Notes: generated by a model not told the origin, from the letters alone. Positions 1-7,118 are shown, counted from the stretch's first letter. The stretch is 24,765 nucleotides of DNA from an uncultured Gemella sp. (GCA_927911745.1 CAKMQF010000146.1:1-24765), one strand, 5' to 3'. Numbers and translations are program-made.

Positions 1-52
1 GAGCAATGGATTGAAGCTCCATGTGTCGGCGGTTCGATTCCGTCTCGCGCCA
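1..52 (+). tRNA. tRNA-Phe (GAA), 5' end cut by window edge
   Basis: The anticodon arm has stem ATGGA/TCCAT around a seven-base loop TTGAAGC, which gives anticodon GAA (Phe). The T arm (28-44) has a TTCGATT loop and a five-pair stem. The 3' acceptor strand TCGCGCC (45-51) is followed by discriminator A52; CCA is not encoded. The D arm and 5' acceptor strand lie outside the window. Confidence 0.93.
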
Positions 53-72
53 TTTTTACTTATAGTGTGTAT

Positions 73-144
73 GCGGGTGTAGTTTAGTGGTAAAACTACA
101 GCCTTCCAAGCTGTTGTTCGCGAGTTCGATTCTCGTCACCCGCT
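73..144 (+). tRNA. tRNA-Gly (TCC)
   Basis: Acceptor strands GCGGGTG (73-79) and CACCCGC (137-143) pair perfectly, with discriminator T144. The anticodon loop CTTCCAA sits on stem ACAGC/GCTGT and gives anticodon TCC. The T arm has loop TTCGATT. CCA is not encoded. It is the second gene of the tRNA cluster. Confidence 0.95.
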
Positions 145-177
145 TTGAACTTTGTTCAATTACCAAGTTTTTAACTT

Positions 178-251
<74 letters not shown>

Positions 252-257
252 TTAATA

Positions 258-345
258 GGAGAATTACTCAAGAGGCTGAAGAGGACGGTTTGCTAAATCG
301 TTAGGTCGGGTAACTGGCGCAAGGGTTCGAATCCCTTATTCTCCG
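258..345 (+). tRNA. tRNA-Ser (GCT)
   Basis: At 88 nt, with a long variable arm (about 302-320), this is a class II tRNA. Acceptor strands GGAGAAT (258-264) and ATTCTCC (338-344) pair perfectly, with discriminator G345. The anticodon loop TTGCTAA on stem ACGGT/ATCGT gives GCT (Ser AGC/AGT). It is the last tRNA before the terminator at 353. Confidence 0.95.
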
Positions 346-352
346 TTTGTAT

Positions 353-377
353 GAGGGTTTATAACCCTCTTTTTTTT
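353..377 (+). terminator. Rho-independent terminator of the tRNA cluster
   Basis: Stem GAGGGTT (353-359)/AACCCTC (363-369) has a three-base loop and is followed by a run of eight T. It starts 8 nt after tRNA-Ser. Confidence 0.9.
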
Positions 378-400
378 ATATTTTTTAAGAATAGTAGAAT

Positions 401-453
401 AAAAAACTTCAGATTTGTAAAACTTAATTGGATTACTTATCTGAAGTTTTTTT
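401..453. terminator. Bidirectional terminator between tRNA cluster and birA
   Basis: The 14-bp arms at 401-414 and 439-452 (core AACTTCAGAT/ATCTGAAGTT) enclose a loop of about 24 nt. The A run on the left and T run on the right make it a potential terminator in both directions. It could end residual tRNA transcripts on the plus strand and birA on the minus strand. Confidence 0.65.
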
Positions 454-454
454 G

Positions 455-515
455 GGCTCTTTGTCAACTGTAGTGGGCTGCAGAAAAGCTAAAATCTTTA
501 TATATTGTCGATTTT
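455..515. mobile_element. Possible ISL3-family insertion-sequence end (remnant)
   Basis: The bases around 454-478 (GGGCTCTTTGTCAACTG, then TAGTGGG) resemble the terminal inverted repeat I remember for streptococcal ISL3-family elements such as IS1167. No transposase reading frame and no matching second end are visible, so at most it is a solo end left by decay or deletion. The match is from memory and weak. Confidence 0.28.
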
Positions 516-535
516 ATGGTTGTGCTAGTTTATTA

Positions 536-1475
536 TTACTTCCAACTCTTGAGTGAAATTTTCTCCGCTATTGAGCCAGATTTTCTTTTCCGTTATCACA
601 TTGAACTAAAAGTTTGCCAATTTTCTGAGATATCTTTTAGCCAGTCCCTTGTGGTCTTTTTGATCTAGTGTAAAAGTAACTTCTTTTCCTAGAACGAATG
701 ACTGTTTTTTGTATAGGTATAATAGTTCTTCTGCTGGTGTTTCGAAGAAAGTGCGCAAGATTTCTATGATTAATTCATTTCTGGTAATAGGTGCTGGTGT
801 TTTAAATAAACTAGCAGCTTTTTCTTTTAATTCTTGAGGGAAGTTTTTAATAGCAAAGTTGATTCCTACTCCAATAATGATATCTGTGACTAAGCCTGTT
901 TCTACAGACGTCATTGCCTCAGTAAGGATTCCTCCAATTTTATGATTGTTTAGGTAGATATCATTGACCCATTTTATGTCGACATCTATTAATGTTAGGT
1001 TCTTAATGGCTTTGTAGATAGCTCCTGCTACAAGTAGTGTGTAGGATGGTAATTGGTCATAGGGGAGATTGGGTTTAAGATGGAGTGTCATATAAATACC
1101 ACCTTGGGGTGAGTAGAAAGAACGTTGAAAACGACCTCGTCCTGCTGTTTGATAGGAAGCTAGATAGAGAGTGTTTGCTTCATCCCCTAAATCAATTGCT
1201 TCTTTTGCATCCAGTTGTGTTGATTTTGTTTCGGATTTAAAACTAACTTTAATTGGAAGATTTTCTTCTAGAATCTCTGGAAGAATAAGGTCACCATTCA
1301 TCAGTTTATAGCCTTTGTTTTTGATACTATCAATTTTAATGCCTTCTTGTTCTAGCCGCTTGATGGCTTTCCAAATTGATGTTCGGCTTAGGGATAGTTC
1401 TTCTGCGATTTTTTCTCCGCTGATATAGTCGGTTTCTTTAGCTAGAATCTTGTAGACAGCTTGGTAGGATTTCAT
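536..1475 (-). CDS. birA: BirA: biotin-protein ligase with N-terminal helix-turn-helix (frame-disrupted 3' end)
   Basis: It attaches biotin to carrier proteins via biotinyl-AMP and, in two-domain forms, represses biotin genes. Residues 1-60 form a winged helix-turn-helix (LSRTSIWKAIKRLE). The ligase domain has the ATP/biotin loop GRGRFQ (about 112-117), SPQGGIYMT, and KWVNDIY (168-174) with HKIGG. The uninterrupted frame stops at 606 after 289 residues, short for the family. Removing one base at each of four short runs (near 635-638, 619-620, 581-584, 559-562) restores the expected C-terminal domain (GKLLVQCDNGKE, IWLNSGE, SLKSWK) and a stop at 536, giving 311 aa. The start at 1475 has a GGAAA ribosome site. 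I see no biotin operator dyad upstream. Function is sure; whether the gene is intact depends on sequence quality. Confidence 0.88.
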
Positions 1476-1505
1476 AGTGTTTCCTTTCTTTATGAATTGT
1501 AAATG

Positions 1506-1534
1506 ATTTAAATATAGTTTGGATAATTGGTCAA
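1506..1534 (-). promoter_or_regulatory. Candidate sigma-A promoter for birA
   Basis: Read on the minus strand, TTGACC (1529-1534) and TTAAAT (1506-1511) are separated by 17 nt. This lies about 30 nt before the birA start codon. The -10 box is weak. Confidence 0.45.
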
Positions 1535-1596
1535 AACCTTATTATATTACTACTATTTTAACATATACCTAGTCTTTACGGTATGATTTTCTTAGA

Positions 1597-1889
1597 GTAA
1601 ATTGTATTACACACTTTAAGGTTATAGAGAGATTTGAGAAATATACTCTTATCGAATGTGAATTAGAAACTGGACGTACTCATCAAATCAGGGTACACAT
1701 GAAATATATTTAACCACCCATTAGTAGGGGATCCGGTATATGGGCCAAGAAAAAACATTAAATACAAATGGGCAGTCGCTTCATTCGAAAAGTATCGAAT
1801 TTAATCACCCGATTACTGGTGAACACCTTTACTTTGAAACAGAAATTCCAGAGTATATAGTTGAAACAATGTCTAAATTAGATAAATAG
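1597..1889 (+). pseudogene. 3' remnant of an RluD-type 23S rRNA pseudouridine synthase gene
   Basis: Translation gives ITHFKVIERFEKYTLIEC, then LETGRTHQIRVHM, then NHPLVGDPVYGPRK, ending in HPITGEHLYFETEIPEY and a stop at 1887-1889. This matches the C-terminal third of RluD/RluA enzymes, which isomerise uridine in 23S rRNA. Reading through needs one base removed at the T run 1709-1711 and one at the A run 1750-1755. The N-terminal two thirds, including the catalytic aspartate motif, are absent: birA lies on the opposite strand upstream and nothing recognisable precedes 1597. The two frame breaks may be sequencing errors, but the 5' truncation looks real. Probably non-functional. Confidence 0.8.
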
Positions 1890-1904
1890 AATATTTTATA
1901 ACAT

Positions 1905-1951
1905 ATCACTTCAAATGTTGCTAATTGTTGCCGACTTTGAGGTGATTTTTT
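1905..1951 (+). terminator. Rho-independent terminator after the rluD remnant
   Basis: Arms ATCACTTCAAA (1905-1915) and TTTGAGGTGAT (1936-1946) pair over 11 bp with one G-T, followed by a T run to 1951. It was probably the terminator of the original rluD gene. Confidence 0.8.
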
Positions 1952-1996
1952 AAAAAGTTCATTCTGTATTAGTATAGATTTCAGATTTAAAAAATA

Positions 1997-2033
1997 TTTT
2001 TCTAAAATTAAAAAAATAAAAATTTTAGAAAAA
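1997..2033. repeat. AT-only-like 13-bp perfect inverted repeat
   Basis: TTTTTCTAAAATT (1997-2009) and AATTTTAGAAAAA (2021-2033) are perfect inverted copies around an 11-nt A-rich spacer. It lies in the 367-bp gene-free stretch 1890-2256 before fba, where I see nothing else apart from the terminator at 1905 and the fba promoter. Confidence 0.6.
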
Positions 2034-2194
2034 ATAGTAACATAATTGTAGAATAAAAAATTAAGAAAACTATTAAATTAAACTTGTATACGTTATCACT
2101 ATAACCTTGTAATGGCAAAGAATAGAGGAATTAATATATAAGAATTTTATTAATAACACACATAATTGAAAATTATCAAATAAAATAGTTTATT

Positions 2195-2247
2195 TTTTCT
2201 AAAAAGTGTAGTATTATAATATATATATTAGTAGTTATTTAAGGAGG
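2195..2247 (+). promoter_or_regulatory. fba promoter -10 and ribosome-binding site
   Basis: A perfect -10 box TATAAT is at 2215-2220. The upstream -35 is poorly defined; a T-rich TTTTCT at 2195-2200 is too close at 14 nt. A strong Shine-Dalgarno AAGGAGG (2241-2247) lies 9 nt before the ATG at 2257. Confidence 0.55.
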
Positions 2248-2256
2248 ACAAATAAC

Positions 2257-3123
2257 ATGGTTTTAGTACCAGCAAAAGACATGCTTGTAAAAGCAAGAAA
2301 AGAAGGATATGCAGTAGGGCATTTCAACATCAATAACTTAGAATGGACAAAAGCTATCTTAGCAGCTTGTGAAGAAGCAAAAAGTCCAGTAATCTTGGGT
2401 GTAAGTGAAGGAGCAGCTAAATACATGACTGGTTTCAGAACTGTTGCAGCTATGGTTGAAGCTATGGTTGAAGAAATGAACATCACAGTTCCTGTTGCAT
2501 TACACTTAGACCACGGTTCATACGAAGGAACTCAAAAAGCTATCGAAGCTGGATTTAGTTCAGTAATGTTTGACGGATCTCACTATCCATTCGAAGAAAA
2601 CATTGCTAAATCTAAAGAAATGATCGCTTTAGCTCACTCTAAAGGATTATCAATCGAGTGTGAAGTTGGTTCAATCGGTGGAGAAGAAGATGGAGTTATC
2701 GGTACTGGTGAATTAGCTGATCCAAATGAATGTAAAACAATGGCTGACTTAGGAATCGACTTCCTAGCTGCAGGTATTGGTAACATCCACGGTAAATACC
2801 CTGAAAACTGGGCTGGATTAAGCTTTGAAACATTAGAAAAAATCGCTGAAATTACTGATGGTATTCCATTAGTATTACACGGTGGTTCAGGTATCCCAAC
2901 TGACCAAATCCAAAAAGCTATCTCTCTAGGAGTATCTAAAGTTAACGTTAACACTGAATGTCAATTAGCGTTTGCTGAAGCTACACGTAAATACATTGAA
3001 GAAGGTGGAGATCAAAAACCTAAAGGTTTCGACCCTCGTAAATTATTAAACCCTGGATTTGAAGCTATTAAAGCTATGGTTCACGAAAAAATCGATATCT
3101 TCGGTTCAAGAAACAAAGCATAA
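2257..3123 (+). CDS. fba: Class II fructose-1,6-bisphosphate aldolase
   Basis: This zinc-dependent cytoplasmic enzyme splits fructose-1,6-bisphosphate into dihydroxyacetone phosphate and glyceraldehyde-3-phosphate in glycolysis. The 288-aa length is normal for the short Gram-positive class II form. Visible signatures are HLDHGS (83-88) with the catalytic aspartate and first zinc histidine, ECEVGSIGGEEDG (about 134-146), the zinc histidine in NIHGKY (about 176-181), HGGSG (208-212), and the phosphate-binding VNVNTE (229-234). Codon use is strongly biased, as expected for an abundant glycolytic enzyme. It has its own -10 box, Shine-Dalgarno and terminator, so it is probably monocistronic. Confidence 0.97.
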   Translation: MVLVPAKDMLVKARKEGYAVGHFNINNLEWTKAILAACEEAKSPVILGVSEGAAKYMTGFRTVAAMVEAMVEEMNITVPVALHLDHGSYEGTQKAIEAGFSSVMFDGSHYPFEENIAKSKEMIALAHSKGLSIECEVGSIGGEEDGVIGTGELADPNECKTMADLGIDFLAAGIGNIHGKYPENWAGLSFETLEKIAEITDGIPLVLHGGSGIPTDQIQKAISLGVSKVNVNTECQLAFAEATRKYIEEGGDQKPKGFDPRKLLNPGFEAIKAMVHEKIDIFGSRNKA

Positions 3124-3144
3124 TAACTACGCAATTTTATAAAA

Positions 3145-3172
3145 AAGGCTCATGCTTTGCATGGGTCTTTTG
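3145..3172 (+). terminator. Terminator after fba
   Basis: GGCTCATGC (3147-3155) pairs with GCATGGGTC (3159-3167) through a three-T loop with two G-T pairs, followed by TTTT. It is moderately strong. The next gene starts only about 30 nt further on, so some read-through is likely. Confidence 0.75.
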
Positions 3173-3203
3173 TTTATATATTATTTATAGAAGGAGCATT
3201 CTT

Positions 3204-4239
3204 ATGCAACAAACAATAGATTATTTAAAAAAAACTTACTGGCATTCCTTCACCAACAGGTTTCACAAGAGAAGTTGCTGACTACCTAGTGAAAGAACTA
3301 GAAAGATTAGGATATAAACCTATTCGAACTAATAAAGGTGGGGTAAATGTAATAGTTAAAGGTAAGGACGATAATAAACACCGTGTCGTAACAGCTCACG
3401 TAGATACATTAGGAGCGATGGTGCGTGCGGTAAAAGCAGATGGTCGCTTGAAAATGGCTAAAATCGGTGGTTATCCATGGAATATGATAGAAGGTGAGAA
3501 CTGTCTTGTTCATGTAGCAAGTACAGGGAAAACTGTTAGTGGTACTATCTTAATTCATCAAACTAGTACTCATGTATATAAAGATGCAGGAACAGCAGAA
3601 CGTACAGAAGATAATATGGAAGTAAGACTAGATGCCAAGGTAAGAAATGAGAAAGAAACACGTGACCTAGGTATTGATGTTGGAGACTTCATAAGCTTTG
3701 ATCCTCGTACGATAATAACTGAAACAGGATTTATAAAAAGTCGTTTCTTAGATGACAAAGTCAGTGCTGCGATTCTGTTAGATTTACTAAGAAAATATAA
3801 GGAAGAAAATATTGAGTTACCTCAGACAACACACTTTATGTTTAGTGTATTCGAAGAAGTTGGGCATGGTGCTAACTCAAATCTTCCTAAAGAAGCAGTA
3901 GAATATCTAGCCGTTGATATGGGAGCGATGGGAGATGACCAGCAGACTGATGAATATACAGTATCAATCTGTGTGAAAGATGCGAGTGGTCCATACAACT
4001 ATGAATTCCGCAATCATCTAGTACAATTGGCAAAAGATAACGATATTCAATATAAATTAGATATTTATCCGTATTATGGTAGTGATGCGTCAGCTGCAAT
4101 GAGAGCAGGAGCTGAGGTGAAACACGCGTTATTAGGAGCTGGAATAGAATCGAGCCACTCCTATGAAAGAACGCATATCGATTCAGTAGAGCAAACTCAT
4201 AAGATGGTAGATGTATATTTAAGAAGTCAATTGATATAA
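3204..4239 (+). CDS. M42-family metallo-aminopeptidase (frame break in codons 8-11)
   Basis: This is a dinuclear-metal cytoplasmic aminopeptidase of the PepA/YsdC/FrvX type, which trims peptides. The ATG at 3204 follows AAGGAG. The frame breaks at an eight-A run (3227-3234); with seven A the product reads MQQTIDYLKKLTGIPSPTGF and continues for 344 aa, the usual M42 size. Metal and catalytic residues fit the family: AHVDT (His65, Asp67), FLDDK (Asp183/184), FEEVGHG (Glu217/218), AVDMG (Asp238) and ERTH (His324). An internal GTG at 3289 keeps the later frame but would drop the conserved IPSPTGF segment. There is no clear promoter between the fba terminator and this gene, so it may depend on read-through. 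Exact substrate unknown. Confidence 0.88.
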
Positions 4240-4251
4240 ATAAGTATGAAT

Positions 4252-4265
4252 AATCATGCATGATT
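4252..4265. repeat. 14-bp perfect palindrome
   Basis: AATCATGCATGATT reads identically on both strands. It starts 12 nt after the M42 peptidase stop codon and has no T run, so it is not an obvious terminator. Confidence 0.55.
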
Positions 4266-4318
4266 TAATGTAATGTTTAGCTAAGTTATTAGTGATTTAA
4301 AGTTAATTACCTAAGTTA

Positions 4319-4336
4319 TAACTAAAGGTTTAGTTA
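4319..4336. promoter_or_regulatory. 18-bp dyad, possible operator
   Basis: TAACTAAA and TTTAGTTA (8-bp arms) flank a GG centre. It lies about 100 nt upstream of the promoter at 4433-4461. A nine-base direct repeat CTAAGTTAT (4281, 4311) lies just before it. The regulator is unknown. Confidence 0.35.
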
Positions 4337-4432
4337 GAAGATAAATCTTATAGAAAATATACAATATGTCTACTAAAAAGCACTTTTATCTAATGTTTTA
4401 ACGAAAAATAATAAAAAACTTAAGAAAAAAAC

Positions 4433-4461
4433 TTGACTTTTAATATGAAAATCAATATAAT
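4433..4461 (+). promoter_or_regulatory. Strong sigma-A promoter of the small secreted protein gene
   Basis: TTGACT (4433-4438) and TATAAT (4456-4461) are separated by exactly 17 nt, close to consensus. The predicted transcript start is near 4468, giving a leader of about 60 nt. Confidence 0.85.
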
Positions 4462-4495
4462 AACTATATACGATAATCTGTCGTATGAAAATCAA
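4444..4495. promoter_or_regulatory. Direct repeat and dyad across the transcription start
   Basis: The 12-mer TATGAAAATCAA occurs at 4444-4455 (in the promoter spacer) and again at 4484-4495. Between them lies a dyad, ATACGA (4468-4473) and TCGTAT (4481-4486), centred just after the predicted start. This looks like an operator or a 5'-leader hairpin. A similar ATACGA/TCGTAT dyad sits at the purE promoter. Confidence 0.45.
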
Positions 4496-4526
4496 AAAAT
4501 TATTATTTAAAAGGAGACTTAATACT

Positions 4527-4883
4527 ATGAAAAAACAAGTATTATTATCAGTATTTGCTGCAGCATTATTCGCTTCACCAGTAGCATTAGCTAACGACGG
4601 TGTACACACTAGTGCGGATGACAATGCTACATCATTAAAAGGAGCTGACCTTTTCGGTAAAGAACCAGCAGAATTAACTCAATACGCTAAAGATGGGTTA
4701 AACAACGTTGATGCAGGTACTACTAAAGCTAAATTCAAAGCAGCTGGGGAAGAACTTGTAAAATTACCTGGTAAAGATGAATACCTAGTTAAAGGTAAAG
4801 CTAAAGATGCAGCTAAAAAAGCACCTATGGCAGCTAAAAAAGCAGCTGGAAAAGTTTTACCAAAAACTTCAGCAGCTAAATAA
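4527..4883 (+). CDS. Small secreted Lys/Ala-rich protein ending in LPKTSAAK
   Basis: I do not recognise the family. The 118-aa product begins with a clear signal peptide: two lysines, a hydrophobic stretch, and an ALA signal-peptidase I site, cleaving after residue 22. The mature part has an acidic N-terminal half and a basic, helical-looking C-terminal half (about 75-109) rich in Lys and Ala. The last eight residues, LPKTSAAK (111-118), resemble a sortase signal, but the hydrophobic segment and charged tail needed for sorting are missing, and neither other frame supplies one downstream. The start is set by AAAGGAG at about 4509-4515; an upstream in-frame ATG at 4485 has no good ribosome site and would spoil the signal peptide. 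It has its own promoter and terminator. It may be a secreted or wall-associated cationic protein; function unknown. Confidence 0.85.
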   Translation: MKKQVLLSVFAAALFASPVALANDGVHTSADDNATSLKGADLFGKEPAELTQYAKDGLNNVDAGTTKAKFKAAGEELVKLPGKDEYLVKGKAKDAAKKAPMAAKKAAGKVLPKTSAAK

Positions 4884-4901
4884 TACTGATACAAGTATGT
4901 G

Positions 4902-4936
4902 AAAAAGGATGTTTGATTAATCAGACTCCTTTTTTA
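4902..4936 (+). terminator. Terminator of the small secreted protein gene
   Basis: AAAAAGGA (4902-4909) pairs with TCCTTTTT (4927-4934), and the inner GTTTGA/TCAGAC continues the stem past one bulged T to a TTAA loop. It starts 18 nt after the stop codon. Confidence 0.85.
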
Positions 4937-4971
4937 TTATATATATCATTTTATGTATTTATTATACATAT

Positions 4972-5020
4972 AAAGACCTCAAGATTTCAGATTCATATCT
5001 GGTTCTTGAGGTCTTTTTTT
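4972..5020. terminator. Bidirectional terminator between convergent genes
   Basis: Arms AAAGACCTCAAGA (4972-4984) and TCTTGAGGTCTTT (5004-5016) pair perfectly, with an inner CAGAT/ATCTG helix. A T run follows on the plus strand. It overlaps the corrected stop of the minus-strand MFS gene by two bases. Confidence 0.85.
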
Positions 5021-6175
5021 ATCTTGTTGTTTTTATTCGTGTTGCTACTACTGTACCCATAGCTGCGATAATTGCTGATGCGTAGAATACGTATGAAGTG
5101 CTAATATCCCAAAGAGCACCCATGATATACAGTCCAATTGCCATGCTTAGTTGGAAACAGATGGCTGTATATAGATTTGCATATCGATAATTTCTTTATT
5201 GTTGTAATCCTTATTCAGAATAAGAATAAAGGCGATATGAGCAACCGCGAATGTAATCGCATGAAATGTCTGCATAATTGTGAAAACATAGATGTTGTGG
5301 AACATAGCTAATGCTCCCCAACGAATAATTGCACAAACACCAGCGAAGATCATTAGATTTTTTGGTTTTATTCTTTTAACTAATCTTTTAGAGAAGATAA
5401 AGAATATTATTTCCGCAATAACTGATACGTTAAGAATAACACCAGAAAGCCACTTAGCTGAAATGTTCATACTTTCTAAATATAATGCATTGTAATTATT
5501 ATATGCAGTATGTGAAAGTTGATATAGAAATACAGTAATAATAAGTAAAATTGCATTTCTATCTTTTAAGACCCAACTGTATAAGCTTTCTTTTTCTTTT
5601 TTCGAACTAGGTTCTTCGAAACTTAGATTTTTTACTAGTTTTGGTTGTGGTAAGAACATGAATACTAAATATAATGCAACTAAGAATATTAGTATGTAAT
5701 ATAAAGCTTCGTTACCAACATAACCTAAGATTCCACCGATAATTATACCGATTACCGTAAATCCTAATGAACCGTATGTTCTAGCTTTTCCGTAGTCTAT
5801 ATTTTCTTCACGTAAAAATAAAGACGCTAGTCCTTCGACTAGGGGACTTACCATGAAGTAAATCATACCGAATAAAAATGTAATTAATCCAAGTACTATC
5901 TTTTCATTAGTAAAGCCGTAACTCACCGCAAGAATTAATCCTATTCCTACAGAAAGTTTTAAAGTAATATCAATATTATATTTTTTTATTAAATATGGAC
6001 TTAAAAATATTCCACTAATAACCCTTGCGATATAAAGCATTGAAAATATCGAACTAGCTTCTAAGACACTTAAGTTTTTTACCGATGTTAGATAAACCAT
6101 CCAGAATGGTAAGAATGTCCCAGTTACTAAAAATTGTAGAAAGTAGTTAGTGGATAACCATGTTTTTGATGACAT
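5019..6175 (-). CDS. MFS transporter, HcaT/MFS_1-like type (frame break near C-terminus)
   Basis: This is an integral membrane permease with about 12 hydrophobic helices. The N-terminus (WLSTNYFLQFL, FLPFWMVYLTSV) resembles the HcaT/LacY-like MFS branch (MFS_1_like), whose members carry small organic acids or nucleosides; the substrate here cannot be told. The open frame ends early at 5147. Adding one base at the T run 5176-5178 (AAA to AAAA in the coding strand) continues it through the last two helices (LYTAICFQLSMAIG, then MGALWDISTSYVF) to a stop at 5019, giving 385 aa. The start at 6175 follows AGGAGG. It lies 9 nt after the CPBP protease gene and is surely co-transcribed with it. Confidence 0.85.
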
Positions 6176-6184
6176 ATTTACCTC

Positions 6185-6878
6185 CTATGCAAAATATACT
6201 TGAACTAACACAACTAAACTATTCATAAGAATATGTGAAATAATCGGTGTAAGTATACTTCTTGTATGAACATATAGATAACTGAATACAAATGACATAC
6301 CGATATAGATAACCATAATTGGAGAAATACCATCATGAGGTAGCGCAAAGATAATACCTGTAATTAAGGCTGGAATAGTAAATCTAATCCAATCTTTACT
6401 TCCGATCATAGCGTCGTAGAAGTATCCGAATACAGCTTTTCTAAAGAATAATTCTTCCATAATCGGACCAAGTACAGCAACATAAAGTATAAAGTATGGT
6501 TTCATTTTTTATTATTTCAACGACATTACTTGTGTTTTTACTTTTAGTCTCAAAATTAAAAAAGTTTGATAGGTATACTAACAAACCATTGATGAAACCT
6601 TGTAATAACATCATTGAAACAAATCCAATAATACCAATTGCGATTACTGTAATAAGGTTATATGTACTCTTTTGTCTATCTATATCATTTTTATTCTTCA
6701 TAGCTAATACGCTAAGAAGAATTGTAGCTGTTATAGATAAAAATAGCACAATACTAACTCGATTATCAACGCTAATATTTCGAGGGAGTTGTAGTGGAAG
6801 TATAAATACTGCTAGTATATATATAAATCCACTAAGTAGTAAGTGGCTTACATTACCACGAGTAAATGAAATTCTCAT
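6185..6878 (-). CDS. CPBP-family intramembrane metalloprotease (Abi/CAAX type; one frame break)
   Basis: This is a multi-helix membrane protein of the CPBP (CAAX protease and bacteriocin-processing) family. The catalytic motifs are in order: EELFFRKAVFG (EExxxR), FALPHDG (FxxxH) and SHILMNSLV (HxxxN). The N-terminal half contributes about four further hydrophobic helices. The frame breaks at a six-base T run (6505-6510). With one base fewer the two halves join as VVEIIKMKPYFILY, giving 230 aa, normal for the family. The start at 6878 follows AAGGAGGG. Family members process peptides or prenylated proteins and some confer bacteriocin immunity; no substrate is evident here. It is first gene of a two-gene operon with the MFS transporter. 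Confidence 0.85.
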
Positions 6879-6909
6879 AAACCCTCCTTAAATTATTTTA
6901 TTACTATTT

Positions 6910-6938
6910 ATTATAACATCTATAATTTATACATACAA
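6910..6938 (-). promoter_or_regulatory. Promoter of the CPBP-MFS operon
   Basis: On the minus strand TTGTAT (6933-6938) and TATAAT (6910-6915) are separated by 17 nt, about 30 nt before the start codon. From here to about 7077 I see no gene. Confidence 0.75.
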
Positions 6939-7077
6939 CAATTAGTGTTTAAAATAAGCGCTGTCACTAATAGTAAATATTATCAAAAAATCAAAGGAAA
7001 TCTATAAAGTATAAAACTTCTATCTTAAATATTTTCTTTAATATCAGTTCTAACGCTACATGTTTTCAGAATAATTT

Positions 7078-7118
7078 TTGCAATTTCTCTTGAAACTTTT
7101 TCATATTAATGTTAGAAT
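7078..7118 (+). promoter_or_regulatory. Promoter region of glycyl-tRNA synthetase leader
   Basis: The best-scoring pair is TTGAAA (7090-7095) and TAGAAT (7113-7118) with a 17-nt spacer, but it would start transcription near 7125, inside the T-box. TTGCAA (7078-7083) with CATATT (7102-7107), 18-nt spacer, would start near 7114 and keep the leader whole. I cannot choose between them by eye. Confidence 0.5.

Noticed and set aside
1476..1600. Biotin operator for BirA upstream of birA
   Set aside because: I found no long GTTAAC-type dyad near the promoter, so autoregulation cannot be supported.
4474..4486. 13-mer TAATCTGTCGTAT also present inverted at 24623-24635
   Set aside because: In 25 kb of AT-rich DNA, many 13-base matches are expected by chance (rough estimate of tens), and the second copy is in an unremarkable 3' region.
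4485..4526. Upstream ATG at 4485 as start of the small secreted protein
   Set aside because: It has no suitable ribosome site, would add a basic stretch that spoils the signal peptide, and the ATG at 4527 has AAAGGAG correctly placed.
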